From: Nemertoderma westbladi
Lineage: Eukaryota; Xenacoelomorpha; Nemertodermatida; Nemertodermatidae
Assembly: GCA_032718475.1 (NCBI GenBank)
Contig: JAUCBJ010000639.1
Span: 1-46,399 of the forward strand
Reading direction: 5' to 3'
Length of the DNA: 46,399 bases
The notes below the pieces were generated by a model, which was given only the letters and a program-made list of their open reading frames with translations, made no database searches and was not told the DNA's origin. Of this stretch, positions 10,554-20,964 are shown piece after piece. How positions within the stretch are numbered: the first letter of the stretch is position 1; every line of letters starts with the position of its first letter. Made by a program: the position numbers and the translations under genes.

Positions 10554-13500
10554 ATGGCTCATTCAAATATTGATGACATGGGGAAAAAGGCTGTTCTTCA
10601 AAACTACCTTGCTTTGGAACCCAAAGATCCAAAAGTCCAAGTTATGTACGTTTGGATTGACGGAACCGGTGAAGGTTTGCGGTGCAAAACGAAAACTTAT
10701 AATTCCGTTCCGAAGTCCCCGGACGAATTAATTATTTGGAACTACGATGGATCTTCGACGGGACAGGCGGAAGGAAAGAACAGCGACATGTTTATTAAAC
10801 CCGTGGCGTTGTTCAATGATCCTTTCCGACGGGGTAATAATAAGCTTTGTATGTGTGAAGTTTATGATTACAAGATGGATAAAGCAAAAACAAACAACAG
10901 GTAAATCAATTACAATGCATTCCATTCATTTTGAGCTAACGGTGAAATATTATGATGAACGATAACTCTTTAGGTAATCGTAGGTTCTGGCAGCAATAGA
11001 TCTGTCACAAAACCTCCAAATAGCTAATATGATAATCTGCGACTAAACTGGAGGGCCTGCAACTTCATTACAGACTCCCACTGCGTTGGCGTTCAGATCC
11101 AACCATCTACTGTACACTGTAGCTTGTGGTATGCAGAATCACCTGATTTTGTTGGTATAAATATTTTGACAATTTCTATTCTAAATCCATATTAATTTTT
11201 TGAACAGAGCGTTTTGTGCGAAGCTTAATGAAAGATTTATTTTAGGAGTACTTGCAACGAAATTATGGAAAGAATTAAAAGTCACGAGCCTTGGTTTGGC
11301 ATTGAACAGGAATATACTCTGTTAGATAGAGATGGGCACCCATATGGTTGGCCTAGACAAGGATTCCCTGGTCCTCAGGTAAAGTATAGTGTTAGATAGA
11401 GATGGGCACCCATATGGTTGGCCTAGACAAGGATTCCCTGGTCCTCAGGTAAAGTATAGTGTTAAATAGAGATGGGCACCCATATGGTTGGCCTAGACAA
11501 GGATTCCCTGGTCCACAGGTAAAGTATAGTGTTAGATAGAGATGGGCACCCATATGGTTGGCCTAGACAAGGATTCCCTGGTCCTCAGGTAAAGTATAGT
11601 GTTAGATAGAGATGGGCACCCATATGGTTGGCCTAGACAAGGATTCCCTGGTCCACAGGTAAAGTATAGTGTTAGATAGAGATGGGCACCCATATGGTTG
11701 GCCTAGACAAGGATTCCCTGGTCCTCAGGTAAAGTATAGTCTAACTATTTAAGTATTATATCAGTATATACTGTAGTATCGTATAAAGTAAATAAATGAC
11801 TACAGTATAAGGCCCTAATAAGATGCTAAGAAGGAATATTAAGGCACTTTGATTAGGCCTATAGATTACGTTAAAAAGTATATTGAGGGTATTTCCGGCC
11901 TAACGATGTGCTTCAGCAAAGTACAGTACACTAGTTCTATGGGTAAATTAATACTGAATGTTATTGGGAAATGCCCGTTATGCTGAAGTAACAGATATCC
12001 AGAAACTACAGTCACAAATACTTAGATAACATTGCCCTGCTTTAAAATACGCTAGCAGATGCACAGCTTCTACTAAATAAAGTATAGAGGGCTGCTACCT
12101 GCTAAGGAGGTTGAATTGCATAATGCTACCAAGACCAACTTCATGGCTTTTAATGTTAATGGAAACTTGACAGTGCAGTATAGGCCTCTACATTTATACG
12201 TTGGTGACACTTGGACACTGACGAAATCACTTTACAGCGAATTGATGGTTATTACACAAGGGCAGTCTTAAACATCAGCTGGAGACTACACAATGACAAA
12301 TGCGGAGCTCTATGGTACTATTCCACCTGTATCAACCGCCCTCCGTGAGCGCAGATTAATATTCCGCGGGCACTGCTGGCGAAGTAAAGACGAGGTCATA
12401 CCAGATCTGCTTCTCTGGCAACCAACTCATGGAAAGCGTAGTTGTGGACGACCGGCCATAACATATATAGACCAGCTTCAAAGGGATACTGAACTTGAGA
12501 GAAACCGATGGAGAATCGGGAAGCCTGGAAGGATCACATTTTCACAGCCCGAGCTTGCTCAACCTACAATAGTTGTATTATCAATGGCAGTAATGAATAT
12601 TGTTATACATGTACTGTATTTTTGGGTATGATTACAAGTATATTTGAAAAGACAAGTTCCTTTTTCAGGAAAATTATGTTGTAAGTTCCATAAATAGAGA
12701 CATGCTTATATAAATCGAGGGACACATTTTAGGATGCTACATCATTCGTTGACGTGTAAATAATACCAGTCCCCCCCCCCCCCCCCCCCAGATGTTAAGG
12801 CCCATTCAGATCAATAAGCCATATGAATCTCGATTCATACTCGTGCAATAAGCCTAGTGTATAGGCCTATACAGTAGGCCTACATAAAAACCGTCTAAGA
12901 AAAACTTTATAGGCATATATATTTTATTGCGAATTCCATAAAAAGAAGCCAGCTCAGCAATATTTTCAAGAACTTTATATTCCAGAAACCGTCGAATGGT
13001 GTGATAGACTGACCAATAATATGCCCAGTTGCTGTTGGTTGGGTTGGACTGGTTAGTCTGCTAATCTGTGAAATGCTCTTCGGGGAAACAACAAACAAAT
13101 AAATATAACCTAATCTGAAACCCCCTGATATATTATTTATTTACATCAACACATTGACCTTTTGTAAGAGGATCTCATGTATTTTGTTGTATTTATTTCC
13201 AGGGTCCCTATTATTGCGGTGTTGGTTGCGATAAAGTCTACGGTCGTGAAATAGTTGAAGCCCATTATAAAGCCTGTATTTACGCCGGTATAACAATATC
13301 TGGAACCAACGCGGAAGTCATGCCAAGTCAGTGGGAGTTCCAAGTCGGCCCTTGTGTAGGAGTCGATATCGGTGATCAGCTGTGGATGGCGAGGTTCCTA
13401 TTGCATCGGGTTGCTGAGGACTTTGGTGTTGTTGTCAGCTTTGATCCAAAACCTATTCCTGGTGAGGATTTTGTTAATTATCGTTACTTACAGTAATATT

Positions 13501-14611
13501 TTTAAGAGAACAACCGATAACATGACATACTACTGTACAGTATATATCTATAATTGGTCTGTTGCATTACAGGTACGGCTGCACATTGAGATGCTACAGT
13601 AGGCTGGTTTAACAAAATAATTGGAGCCACCACCATGCAATTGGTTTTCTATGCGGCAGCATGCATTAAGAATGCTATGCCGGCTTGTCGACAAAGTTGT
13701 GCTGCACAACTCCCTATCCCTCAGGACTCTTGCGAGATTAGCCGCATCTTCAAGGACAGTGTCTTTTGAGAGAAAGAAAGTCATGGGCTGTCCACCTTGA
13801 TAACTTTCTCTGTGACGCTGCCACAGCCAAAGACCGTTCTACAGTATATCAAGCTATTTTATAATATAAGCAACAACTTTTGAGCTTTTTTAAAAAATAA
13901 ATATAACTAATCTTTAAAATTCTAATTAAATATTTTAGGGGACTGGAATGGCGCCGGAGCTCATACAAACTTCTCTACTCTAGAAATGCGTGAACCTAAT
14001 GGCTTAGTTGAGATAGAGAAAGCTTGTAATCGATTATCCCTAAGACATAAAGAACATATAGCTGCCTACGATCCAAACCAAGGGGCGGACAATAAACGAA
14101 GGTTTGACGCTCTTTAAAGATTTTGTGATCATCTTAGGTGGATTACTGAGCAAAAAAAACAACGAAAAACAAAATCACAAGCAAATAGGATCTGTCCTAC
14201 TATATAGACCTACAGTTCTACGAAGTATGTAAAAGAAACCGGTATATGTAAAAAATAAGTAACTACAGCCAAAAATATTTATTTCCCTTAATTAATAATT
14301 AACCTCCCGCCACCCCCCCCCCCCCCCCCCCCCCCTTCTCCATCTACCAGTGTTGTATATCGCAAGATTTTTGACCGCGGCCACTATGTAATAATTTATC
14401 ATTTAAAATCCATAGGTTAACCGGAAAACACGAAACAGCTCACATAGACGACTTCTCTTGGGGTGTGGCTAATAGGGGGGCGAGTATTCGGGTTCCGAGA
14501 CAGGTCGCTGCCGATAAATGTGGATACTTGGAGGATAGGAGACCATCCTCCAACTGCGACCCGTATTCCGTTACTGAGATTATTATTCGTACAGTGGTTC
14601 TTGGAGAATAA
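10554..14611 (+). CDS. GLUL: glutamine synthetase (type II, GS II), five coding exons
   Basis: Makes glutamine from glutamate, ammonia and ATP. Exons: 10554-10900, 11246-11378, 13203-13461, 13939-14101, 14416-14611, joining in frame to 1098 nt (365 aa), close to the 373 aa of vertebrate enzymes but with a shorter C-terminal tail. All introns are GT...AG; the intron 4 donor (GTTTGA) is weak. The beta-grasp domain contains [10 protein letters not shown] and [12 protein letters not shown]. Metal and substrate ligands are present: E136/E138 (IEQEYTL), E198 (NAEVMP), E205, N250 and H255 ([11 protein letters not shown]), R301, R321, E340 and R342 ([11 protein letters not shown]). Every key residue is kept, so the enzyme should work if splicing is accurate. 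The ATG follows a possible splice acceptor (ATTACAG, 10511-10517), so a 5' UTR intron is possible. Introns hold LINE fragments and poly-C, and exon 2's end is tandemly repeated. GS II is usually cytosolic or mitochondrial; no transit peptide is seen. Confidence 0.96.
11320..11728 (+). repeat. tandem array of glutamine synthetase exon 2 end plus splice donor
   Basis: The last 59 nt of exon 2 (11320-11378) plus the first 11 nt of the intron form a 70-bp unit repeated five more times in tandem (11379-11448, 11449-11518, 11519-11588, 11589-11658, 11659-11728). Copies are nearly identical: units 2 and 4 end CCACAG while the others end CCTCAG, and unit 2 has TTAAATAG for TTAGATAG. Each junction repeats the same CAG|GTAAAGT donor, giving six consecutive candidate 5' splice sites. 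Reading through the first donor hits an in-frame TAG within the first unit (GTA AAG TAT AGT GTT AGA TAG), so only the first donor gives full-length enzyme. Confidence 0.95.
12075..12570 (+). pseudogene. LINE-A 3' fragment in glutamine synthetase intron 2
   Basis: The plus strand encodes the C-terminal part of the [15 protein letters not shown], then a stretch ending in [12 protein letters not shown], then [18 protein letters not shown], matching the minus-strand copy at 16368-16898. It begins in the region before the thumb domain (CTGCTAAGGAGGTTG) and is broken by indels. It lies in the same orientation as the host gene, so it is transcribed in sense within the pre-mRNA. Confidence 0.8.
12771..12789. 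repeat. poly-C homopolymer (19 C)
   Basis: C run inside glutamine synthetase intron 2, on the sense strand of the transcript. Confidence 0.9.
13627..13840 (-). pseudogene. LINE-B 3' fragment in glutamine synthetase intron 3
   Basis: The minus strand matches the last roughly 200 bp of LINE-B: the end of the RT ORF (a [14 protein letters not shown] version of DADDLANVMGDREL) and the short 3' UTR (GCATGC near 13657). The left edge has CCACCACC, resembling the trinucleotide tail of the LINE-B copy at 22256. It is diverged and out of frame. Confidence 0.75.
14313..14335. repeat. poly-C homopolymer (23 C)
   Basis: C run in glutamine synthetase intron 4, about 80 bases before the acceptor of the last exon. 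On the pre-mRNA it is a poly(C) tract and could bind KH-type poly(C)-binding proteins; that is inference. Confidence 0.9.
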
Positions 14612-14839
14612 GTTGGAATTTTTTGGCCTACACTATTAAATGTAGACTGTGGAGATATCATGGGAATTTCAGACATTTAAAAACGTAATCAATTATCGCT
14701 TCTTACAGTAGTAAGTAGCCTAGAGTATAATCAGCTAAAAATTACCTAATATTTAACATGTAATTTATAACAGAGAAAATCTAACTCATGGTATAGCTGG
14801 CATTAATTGGAATATAATGTACTGTACACAATTTTTTTT

Positions 14840-14975
14840 AATTGGAATTTTCCAATTAAATTCGAAAGTTTTTAAATATTTGAAATCCTTACAAAGCCAG
14901 TTTTATTTTCTAACAATACTTACAAATCACTACTTGCTAATAAGGTTGAAGAATACCTAACTGCTGCTGTGAGTC
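14840..14975 (+). repeat. dispersed degenerate repeat, copy 3
   Basis: Shares AAATATTTGAAATCCTTACA, then AATAAGGTTGAAGAATACCT and a CTGCTGTGAGTCTGGTG end with the copies at 905-1110 and 9115-9310. Same orientation in all three. Confidence 0.4.
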
Positions 14976-15094
14976 TGGTGCATATGACACGATAATCCAG
15001 GCCAGGGTGTAATGTAGACTGCTATTTGGTGAATTCAAATTTCCCGCTTTAATGTGTAAATGGCATCGTTGAAGAGCAGATTATCGCGAGGATG

Positions 15095-15340
15095 GAGGAT
15101 ATCGTGCGTTACAGGTTTAAAGCCAGAGAATTTACTATGTTTTATATGGAATACGTTCTGGTTCCCACGTAGCAGTCTCTCAACAGGATCCCTGATGGGT
15201 TTTAATATAATTCTATTGTATGGCTTTGTAGCAATCGAGATAAATGAGACTTCACGAAAGAATCCATTGGTTGTTAGGTTCCCCTTTTTGGGGCACCAAC
15301 TTATTTGTTTTCAGTTCTTGGGGGACTCTTTTTGCCCTAT
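15095..15340 (-). pseudogene. LINE-B 5' fragment
   Basis: The minus strand matches LINE-B from the conserved AGAGTCCC / VPQE.KTNKLVP region through LISIAAK and the RDPIERLL segment, with a gap. It confirms that the ACATGTA...AGAGTCCC start of the 18735 copy belongs to LINE-B and not to its target. Confidence 0.75.
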
Positions 15341-16238
15341 ACATGTCCACAATAATGGGGTGAATGAACTCTAAACACTCAAAGAAATTTAAAGACCTGT
15401 CAATCATTATCCGTGTAATGTAGTTTCCAGTTCATCCGATACACTAGGGGCGCCTAATTTTTGTATAGTCTAAAAAGGTGGCCGGTCTAAGGGGGCGAAG
15501 GGGGTTACGGTCATCAGTTTATATAGGTCTCGGTAAAAATTAGTGTAACTTCGGTCACTGTTAATAAGCAGTAACTACTGTTCTTTGATATATACACCCA
15601 GGAATGAAAAGATATAAAAACAGGGTAAAAGAAGAAATTAAAAAAAAATCATTTTAGAATCGTTTACAAAAATAGATACTTCTTTGAACATTTGAAAATA
15701 TTAATAATAAAACACTAAGACTGAAAATAATAATGAGACCTTGAAAATAACATAAAAATCTGCAAACACCAGACAATACGGTCTTTGGGAAAATACCGTC
15801 AAAGAACTGGTCTTTGAAAGAAGAGTGTTATATAGAAAGACAAAAGACTGTACAAGTAATCTAATAAGTCGCTTTCTCGCTTAACTTAGAAACTTTTGGC
15901 GCAGCGAACACTAAGACTTTGTTACAATACTTCCTAAAATATCGGTGGAAGAATTACGGGCAGTTGCAAGGGCGATAATAGGTGAACTGAAACTATTTCG
16001 CCTTTAAGCTAGTATACCTTTTTGAAGCGGTGGAACCTTTTTATTTGCTGTCCATTATCACCTCAGATATATAATTTCCGATTTTATTATGGATTTGACT
16101 ACCTAGGACAACCTGGACTTTAATATCTTTACTGGCCTACCCTGTATACAGTATATTTATTATATTGGTACTTTATTGGCGAATAATTAATTTTATAATA
16201 CTAGGATATGTTGATTTATTTATTATGTAATTTATATT

Positions 16239-16249
16239 ATGCACTACTA
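16239..16249. repeat. LINE-A target-site duplication, left copy
   Basis: ATGCACTACTA here is repeated exactly at 20276-20286, just beyond the 5' end of LINE-A. Because the LINE tail is also built of CTA units on this strand, the true duplication could be a few bases shorter. Confidence 0.7.
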
Positions 16250-16367
16250 CTACTACTACTACTACTACTAGGTCGAGCGAACTCGCACAGTGGAAATGAG
16301 ATCCTTCCAGGTTTCCCGATTCTCCATAGTTGTCGCAATCTCGTTTCTCCCAAGTTCAGTATCACTT

Positions 16368-18159
16368 TCAAGTTGTTATGGCCGGTCGTCCACGACTACG
16401 CTTTCCATGAGTTGGTTGCCAGAAAAGTAGATCTTGTATGACCTCGTCTTTACTTCGCCAGCAGTGCCCACTGAATCTTAATCTGGGTTCATGGAGGGTG
16501 GTTGAGGTAGTATTGTAACCATAAAGCTCAGCGTTTGTCATGTGTTGTCTCCAGCTGATGTTTAGGGCTGCCCTTAGTAGTCTTGTGTAGCAATCATCAA
16601 TTCGTTGATCAAGTGATTTAGTCAATGTCCAGGTCTCACCCCCATATAAAAATACACTTTCCACTGTGGCTGGAAAGAACTTAGTCTTCAGGTGCCTGGA
16701 AAGATCTGATTTCCAGATGGTATCCATTTTTGATAGAGCTATCCAAGCCTTTGCTTTCCTAACTTCTATGTCCTTTTTGCTACTCTCTATCCATGATCCA
16801 AGGTACTGGAAGTCGTCGACCTTCCTTAGTTGATTATTATCAATGGTTGTCAAGTTTCCATCAACATTAAAGGTCATGAATTCGGTCTTTGGTAGCATCT
16901 ATATGCAATCCAACCTCCTTAGCAGCCCTCTCCACTTTATTTAGTAGAAGCTGTGCATCTGCTAGCGTATTAGAGACAGGGTGATGTCATCCACAAAGTT
17001 GGTGTCTGTGACTGTAGTTGCCGGATATCTACTACTTCTGCGTTCTTTAAGTGTGAATCCCAAATCTTCACCCGTTGTGGCCGTCCTCATTGCGTAATCC
17101 AGCACTATTACAAATAGTAATGGTGCTAATGTGTCACCTTGCAGTGCACCAGCCAGGATTGAGAAAAACTCAGTTTCACCATCTGGTGAGAGTACCTGCG
17201 CTTCTGTGTCACAATATAACAATACAATGCAGCAACAATTACTTCTGGTATTCCATAAGCTCTTAGGATTTCAAGAATTTTACCTCTATGGATGGAGTCG
17301 AATGCCTTCTTGATGTCCACAAAAGTCACGACTGCGGGGAGATTCTTTGACTTAATTCCTTCAATCAGTCTACGTAGTGCAAGTATCTGAGCTATTGTTA
17401 ATCTATTTGGTCGAAATCCGTTTTGGCTCTTACGCAGTAGTTTTCACTATGTGAGGCCTAATCCTATATAGAATCATTTTATTGTATATTTTGGCAGCTA
17501 CCACAAGCAGACAGATCCCACGATAGTTTGTTGGTATGCCGAGGTCTCCTTTCTTGGGGAGAGGCTTTCGTTGACCTTTAGTCCAAATTGGTGGTGGCTT
17601 TTCCCCTTTTAATATCCGGTTGCAAACATTCAATAATGGTCTGTTTAGCACTCCGGTTTTCCATACCTCCGTGGGGATTTCATCTAATCCACTCGCTTTA
17701 TTATTGGACATGCTTTTAATGCTTCTTTGGAGTTCGGCAGGTGTGAAGTCCCCTGTTTCTATAGGTAGTGCCTTGTCATATATTTTCCTTGTAGGTCTGA
17801 CCTCGATGTTTGGTGGCTGGCTGCCCAAGCTAGTTGCTGAAGTGATTTTTCCACTTCCCAACACGTTCTTCAGGACTATCGGCTTTGAGGCGCCCCTTTG
17901 CACAACTTTTCCGACTAGATACCCCATTTGCAGTTTGCCAGGTATGTCTTGATTGTTGCTGTATGTGAGCAGTTGTAAGTGCTTCAATTTTATCCTGTAT
18001 GTAATTTTCCTGGCTGATGTTGTAGGACAATTTAAGATCGTCCTTAGCTTTCTCAACCTTGTTAATGTTTTCGGTTGTTGGTTGTTCGGTTTTAACTTTA
18101 TAGTTAACTTTATAGACCTTCTCTCTTACAAGTAACCTCAGAGTTTTTCCATGACACAT
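16368..18159 (-). pseudogene. LINE-A reverse transcriptase, frameshifted
   Basis: Recognisable RT blocks in order on the minus strand: NNKASGLDEIPTEVWK and PLPKKGDLGIPTNYRGI (fingers, 17430-18056), FVDIKKAFDSIHRGK (motif A, about 17290-17325), GALQGDTLAPLLF (motif B, about 17115-17155), then TVTDTNFVDDI, where the usual FADD catalytic box reads FVDD, and a C-terminal thumb/tail (DDFQYLGSWI, GRPAIT). At least three frame changes separate these blocks. The enzyme is dead in this copy. Confidence 0.85.
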
Positions 18160-18219
18160 ACTGTTTTCGTTTGGGTTTCAGGGGGATATGCCTCTTAGCT
18201 GATTCCTTGTGGGCTGTTA

Positions 18220-18734
18220 TTATACAGTATTCTGGTACATTGAATCGGTGGACTGGTCTTCATCCATTGACTGAAGTGCTTCAAAGCGGTTTTGAACTTT
18301 TACTGTGCAAGCATCCTTTACAGCATTGTCAGTTCTGAGTTTCTCCCAGTCATAGTTGATTTTCTTGCTTGTCCTGGGTTGGCTGACTCTCAAACTGAGT
18401 CTGATCTCTGCAGTCACAATTCTGTGGTCCGAACCAATTAGGTTGAACGAGCTGTATGCTTCGCAGTTGATCATGCTGTTTCTCCACTTTTTGTTTATAA
18501 GGATGTAATCCAGTTGTGCTTTGGTTCCAATAGGGTATTGAAATTCCATAGCTTCCCCTTACTCTTTTCGAATGTGTTGTTTGTTGGTATCAATTCACAT
18601 TCTTCCATTAGGTCTAAAAGGAAGTACCCATTTCTGTTAGAACTGGTGTTATAGGTGTAACCCTTGATGTCTTCTGGGCCAATTTGCGCATTCAGGTCGC
18701 CTGCAATGACTTTAACATTGTGTTTCGGAATGTC
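18220..18734 (-). pseudogene. LINE-A endonuclease, 3' part
   Basis: Encodes the APE-like nuclease motifs VIAGDLNAQIG (about 18680-18712), AQLDYILINKKW and GSDHRIV (catalytic Asp/His end, about 18405-18430) in two frames. The rest of the domain continues at 20199-20275, on the far side of the LINE-B insert. Confidence 0.85.
18724..18734. repeat. LINE-B target-site duplication, left copy
   Basis: TTCGGAATGTC is identical to 20188-20198. The two copies come from one site in the LINE-A endonuclease (codons for DIP). Confidence 0.9.
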
Positions 18735-20187
18735 AGACATGTACCGAACAACAAGAGTCCCACAAGAAATGAAAACAAATAAGTTGGTGCCAGTTCCCAA
18801 GAAGGGCAACCTAACACTCTATGGTTCTTTTCGGGGAATCTCATTGATCTCGATTGCTGCAAAGCTATACAATATGATTCTATTAAATCGCATCAGGGAT
18901 CCCATTGAGAGACTGCTCCGTGGAAATCAGAATGGGTTCCGTAAAGGTCGTGGGACCATGAAGCCCATTTTGGCACTTAGAAGGATAATTGAAGAATTAT
19001 CAAAAAAGAAAGACAGGCATCTGGCTGTTATCTTTGTTGACTTCTTCAAGGCCTTTGATTCAGTCTCTCGGTCACGTATGTTCAGCATACTTTCATTATA
19101 TGGGATTCCTGATGAAATTATTGCAGCAATCAGATCAGTATACGATGGTTCGACAACATTTGTGTCTACTGTTGACGGTGACACAGAACCATTTGAAGTG
19201 TTATGGGGCGTCCTCCAAGGAGACACACTTGCACCATTCTTGTTCATTATTGTGGTTGACTATGTTCTACGCATGTCCTTAGATCATCATAATGATGATG
19301 GGGTGATGATAACTCCACCTACTGGCTCCAGAAGTCGAGGAAATCCTGCCAAGTACCTAACTGATCTAGACTTTGCTGATGACTTAGGAGTACTCTCAGA
19401 ATCATTAGAGGGAGCCCAACGGCTCCTCAGCTCATTAGAACATGCTGCTTCTAGTGTTGGTCTTTTTATTAACTCCAGAAAGACCAAAATTCTGACTGTT
19501 AACTTTGAAAGTCCTCAGCAAGTCTCTGATCGGATGAGCATAAGCTCAAAGGATGGTATGCTTGAGCATGTGGACGACTTCTGTTACCTGGGATCATGGA
19601 TCCGGAAGTCAGGTGAGGACCTTCGAATACGTAAGGGAAAGGCATGGGCAGCCTTGAATAGGCTTTCCAGGATTTGGAAGTCACCTAGAATTAATCGGAA
19701 ACTTAAGGTCCGATTATTTAGAGCAGCAGTAGTTCCAGTACTCCTTTACGGGAGTCCATGCTGGGCTCTAACTGCTGAGGACACCAAATCTCTGGATGGC
19801 ACATTCACAAGAATGCTACGCCGGGTTCATTGTGTCAAGTACAATGCACACATCTCCAACCAGACACTATATAACATTGGAGGTGTCTCATTGGTTCCCC
19901 CAAGCTTGACACTAGAACAAAATCGCCTCCGCTTTGCAGGACATTGCTTTCGCCGTGAGGACCAGCCAGTGCAAAATCTTGTACTTTGGCAGCCTCATGG
20001 AGTGAATAAGCATGGTGGACAGCCCATGACTTTCTTGAGACGCATCTTAAAGGACACTGGCCTTAAAGATGCGGATGATCTAGCAAATGTCATGGGTGAT
20101 AGGGAGTTGTGGCGGTGCAATTTTGTTGACAAGCCGGCACAGCATTCTTAAAAATGCAGCTGCAATGCAGCATGCCGATCCTAGTAG
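18735..20187 (+). mobile_element. LINE-B: 5'-truncated non-LTR retrotransposon nested in LINE-A
   Basis: A 1453-bp insert flanked by an exact 11-bp duplication. It holds the RT ORF and a very short 3' UTR ending GATCCTAGTAG. It lies opposite in direction to its host LINE-A. Relatives in this window: fragments at 9320-10350, 13627-13840 and 15095-15340, and a nearly identical inverted copy at 22256-23457 plus 42225-42338. The 5' part (endonuclease) is missing through truncation at insertion. Confidence 0.95.
18739..20151 (+). pseudogene. LINE-B reverse transcriptase (open frame, N-terminally truncated)
   Basis: About 470 codons remain open to a stop at 20151. In order: NKLVPVPKKGNLTL and FRGISLISIAAK (fingers), FVDFFKAFDSVSRSR (motif A), GVLQGDTLAPFLF (motif B), YLTDLDFADDLGVLSE (motif C, FADD catalytic pair intact), then thumb and a C-terminal segment with CYLGSWIRKSGED, LLYGSPCWALT and FAGHCFRREDQP. 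The missing endonuclease and absence of a promoter make it non-autonomous. The frame happens to run upstream into the antisense of LINE-A, which is not part of the protein. Confidence 0.9.
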
Positions 20188-20198
20188 TTCGGAATGTC
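20188..20198. repeat. LINE-B target-site duplication, right copy
   Basis: TTCGGAATGTC, identical to 18724-18734; after it the LINE-A endonuclease sequence resumes. Confidence 0.9.
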
Positions 20199-20275
20199 CT
20201 TTATAAATCCAGTCAGATCTTCATAAAAGTTGACTGCTTGTTCTCGCTCTGAGGCATTGGTTGGACTGTAGCAAC
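20199..20275 (-). pseudogene. LINE-A endonuclease, 5' part
   Basis: The minus strand reads CYSPTNASEREQAVNF followed by YEDLTGFIKDIP, the piece directly upstream of the KHNVKVIAGDLNAQ segment on the other side of the LINE-B insert. The element stops here (5' truncation) and is followed by the repeated ATGCACTACTA. Confidence 0.85.
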
Positions 20276-20286
20276 ATGCACTACTA
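20276..20286. repeat. LINE-A target-site duplication, right copy
   Basis: ATGCACTACTA, matching 16239-16249. Confidence 0.7.
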
Positions 20287-20964
20287 AATTCAATTTATAA
20301 AGCAAAATAATTTTTCTATATTATAATATCAATTTAATAGATATGAAATATACGTTTACAGTAGTTATTTAATAAAATAAGATGTACCAATGAGGAAGAG
20401 CGATCAGCAATGCGTAATACTGAACGAGGTCGGACAGCGAATACAGCGCGCTAGAATGAGATTCAACAACATAGGAAAATCTAACCCCATACGCCTAAAT
20501 GTTTAATGACATTTAAAAAACATACAAGGGAAACCCGTAGGGATTACAGTACTATCATTAGAGTTTAAGGCAGATGATATGCATATTACTTGCTAGAAAT
20601 ATTGAGTAAAACCTCAAATACGGAATTTCACCAGATGTTAAATTCATGTTAATAATAATAATGTCAATATTTTATATTTTATTCAATAAATTAATTTTTC
20701 AAACAGGTGCATCAAGAAAATTTCCCATTATATATTTCATTTCAGTTCATGATTTACTTATCATGTTTGTAGGCCTACATTAGGCAGCATGCACCATGAT
20801 AAGCAAAATTATAAATCACGGCTGATTTGCATCTTAATAACATCAATTCGAACTCGCATATGGTGAAACTTATATCAGCATTCATTATAATCTCCGGTTT
20901 GCAGTTTATATGACCAAAACTACCGATTTAGATTTAATTGGTTACATACAGTTTAGTCAACCAT
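20287..20964. other. AT-rich host DNA
   Basis: No gene, repeat or other structure recognised between LINE-A and the minisatellite. Confidence 0.6.

Larger units (their letters stand above)
14612..16238. other. host intergenic DNA
   Basis: Downstream of glutamine synthetase. No gene is supported and no clear AATAAA signal is seen immediately after the stop codon. It contains copy 3 of the dispersed repeat (about 14840-14975) and a LINE-B 5' fragment (15095-15340). From 15340 to 16238 it is AT-rich with no visible structure. Confidence 0.6.
16250..20275 (-). mobile_element. LINE-A: APE-type non-LTR retrotransposon, 5'-truncated, carrying nested LINE-B
   Basis: On the minus strand the order is endonuclease (20275-20199, then 18734-18220), linker, and reverse transcriptase (to about 16368), ending in a (TAG)n tail at 16250-16269. 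It is interrupted by LINE-B with an 11-bp duplication (18724-18734 = 20188-20198). Taking out the insert leaves about 2.56 kb. The element is truncated inside the endonuclease (it begins near CYSPTNASERE) and the coding frame is broken several times. A trinucleotide-repeat tail and apurinic-type endonuclease are typical of several LINE clades; the exact clade is not assigned. Confidence 0.9.

Noticed and set aside
18664-18734. Start of the LINE-B ORF at 18664
   Set aside because: The frame is open upstream only by chance; these bases are antisense LINE-A endonuclease, outside the insert defined by the TTCGGAATGTC duplication.
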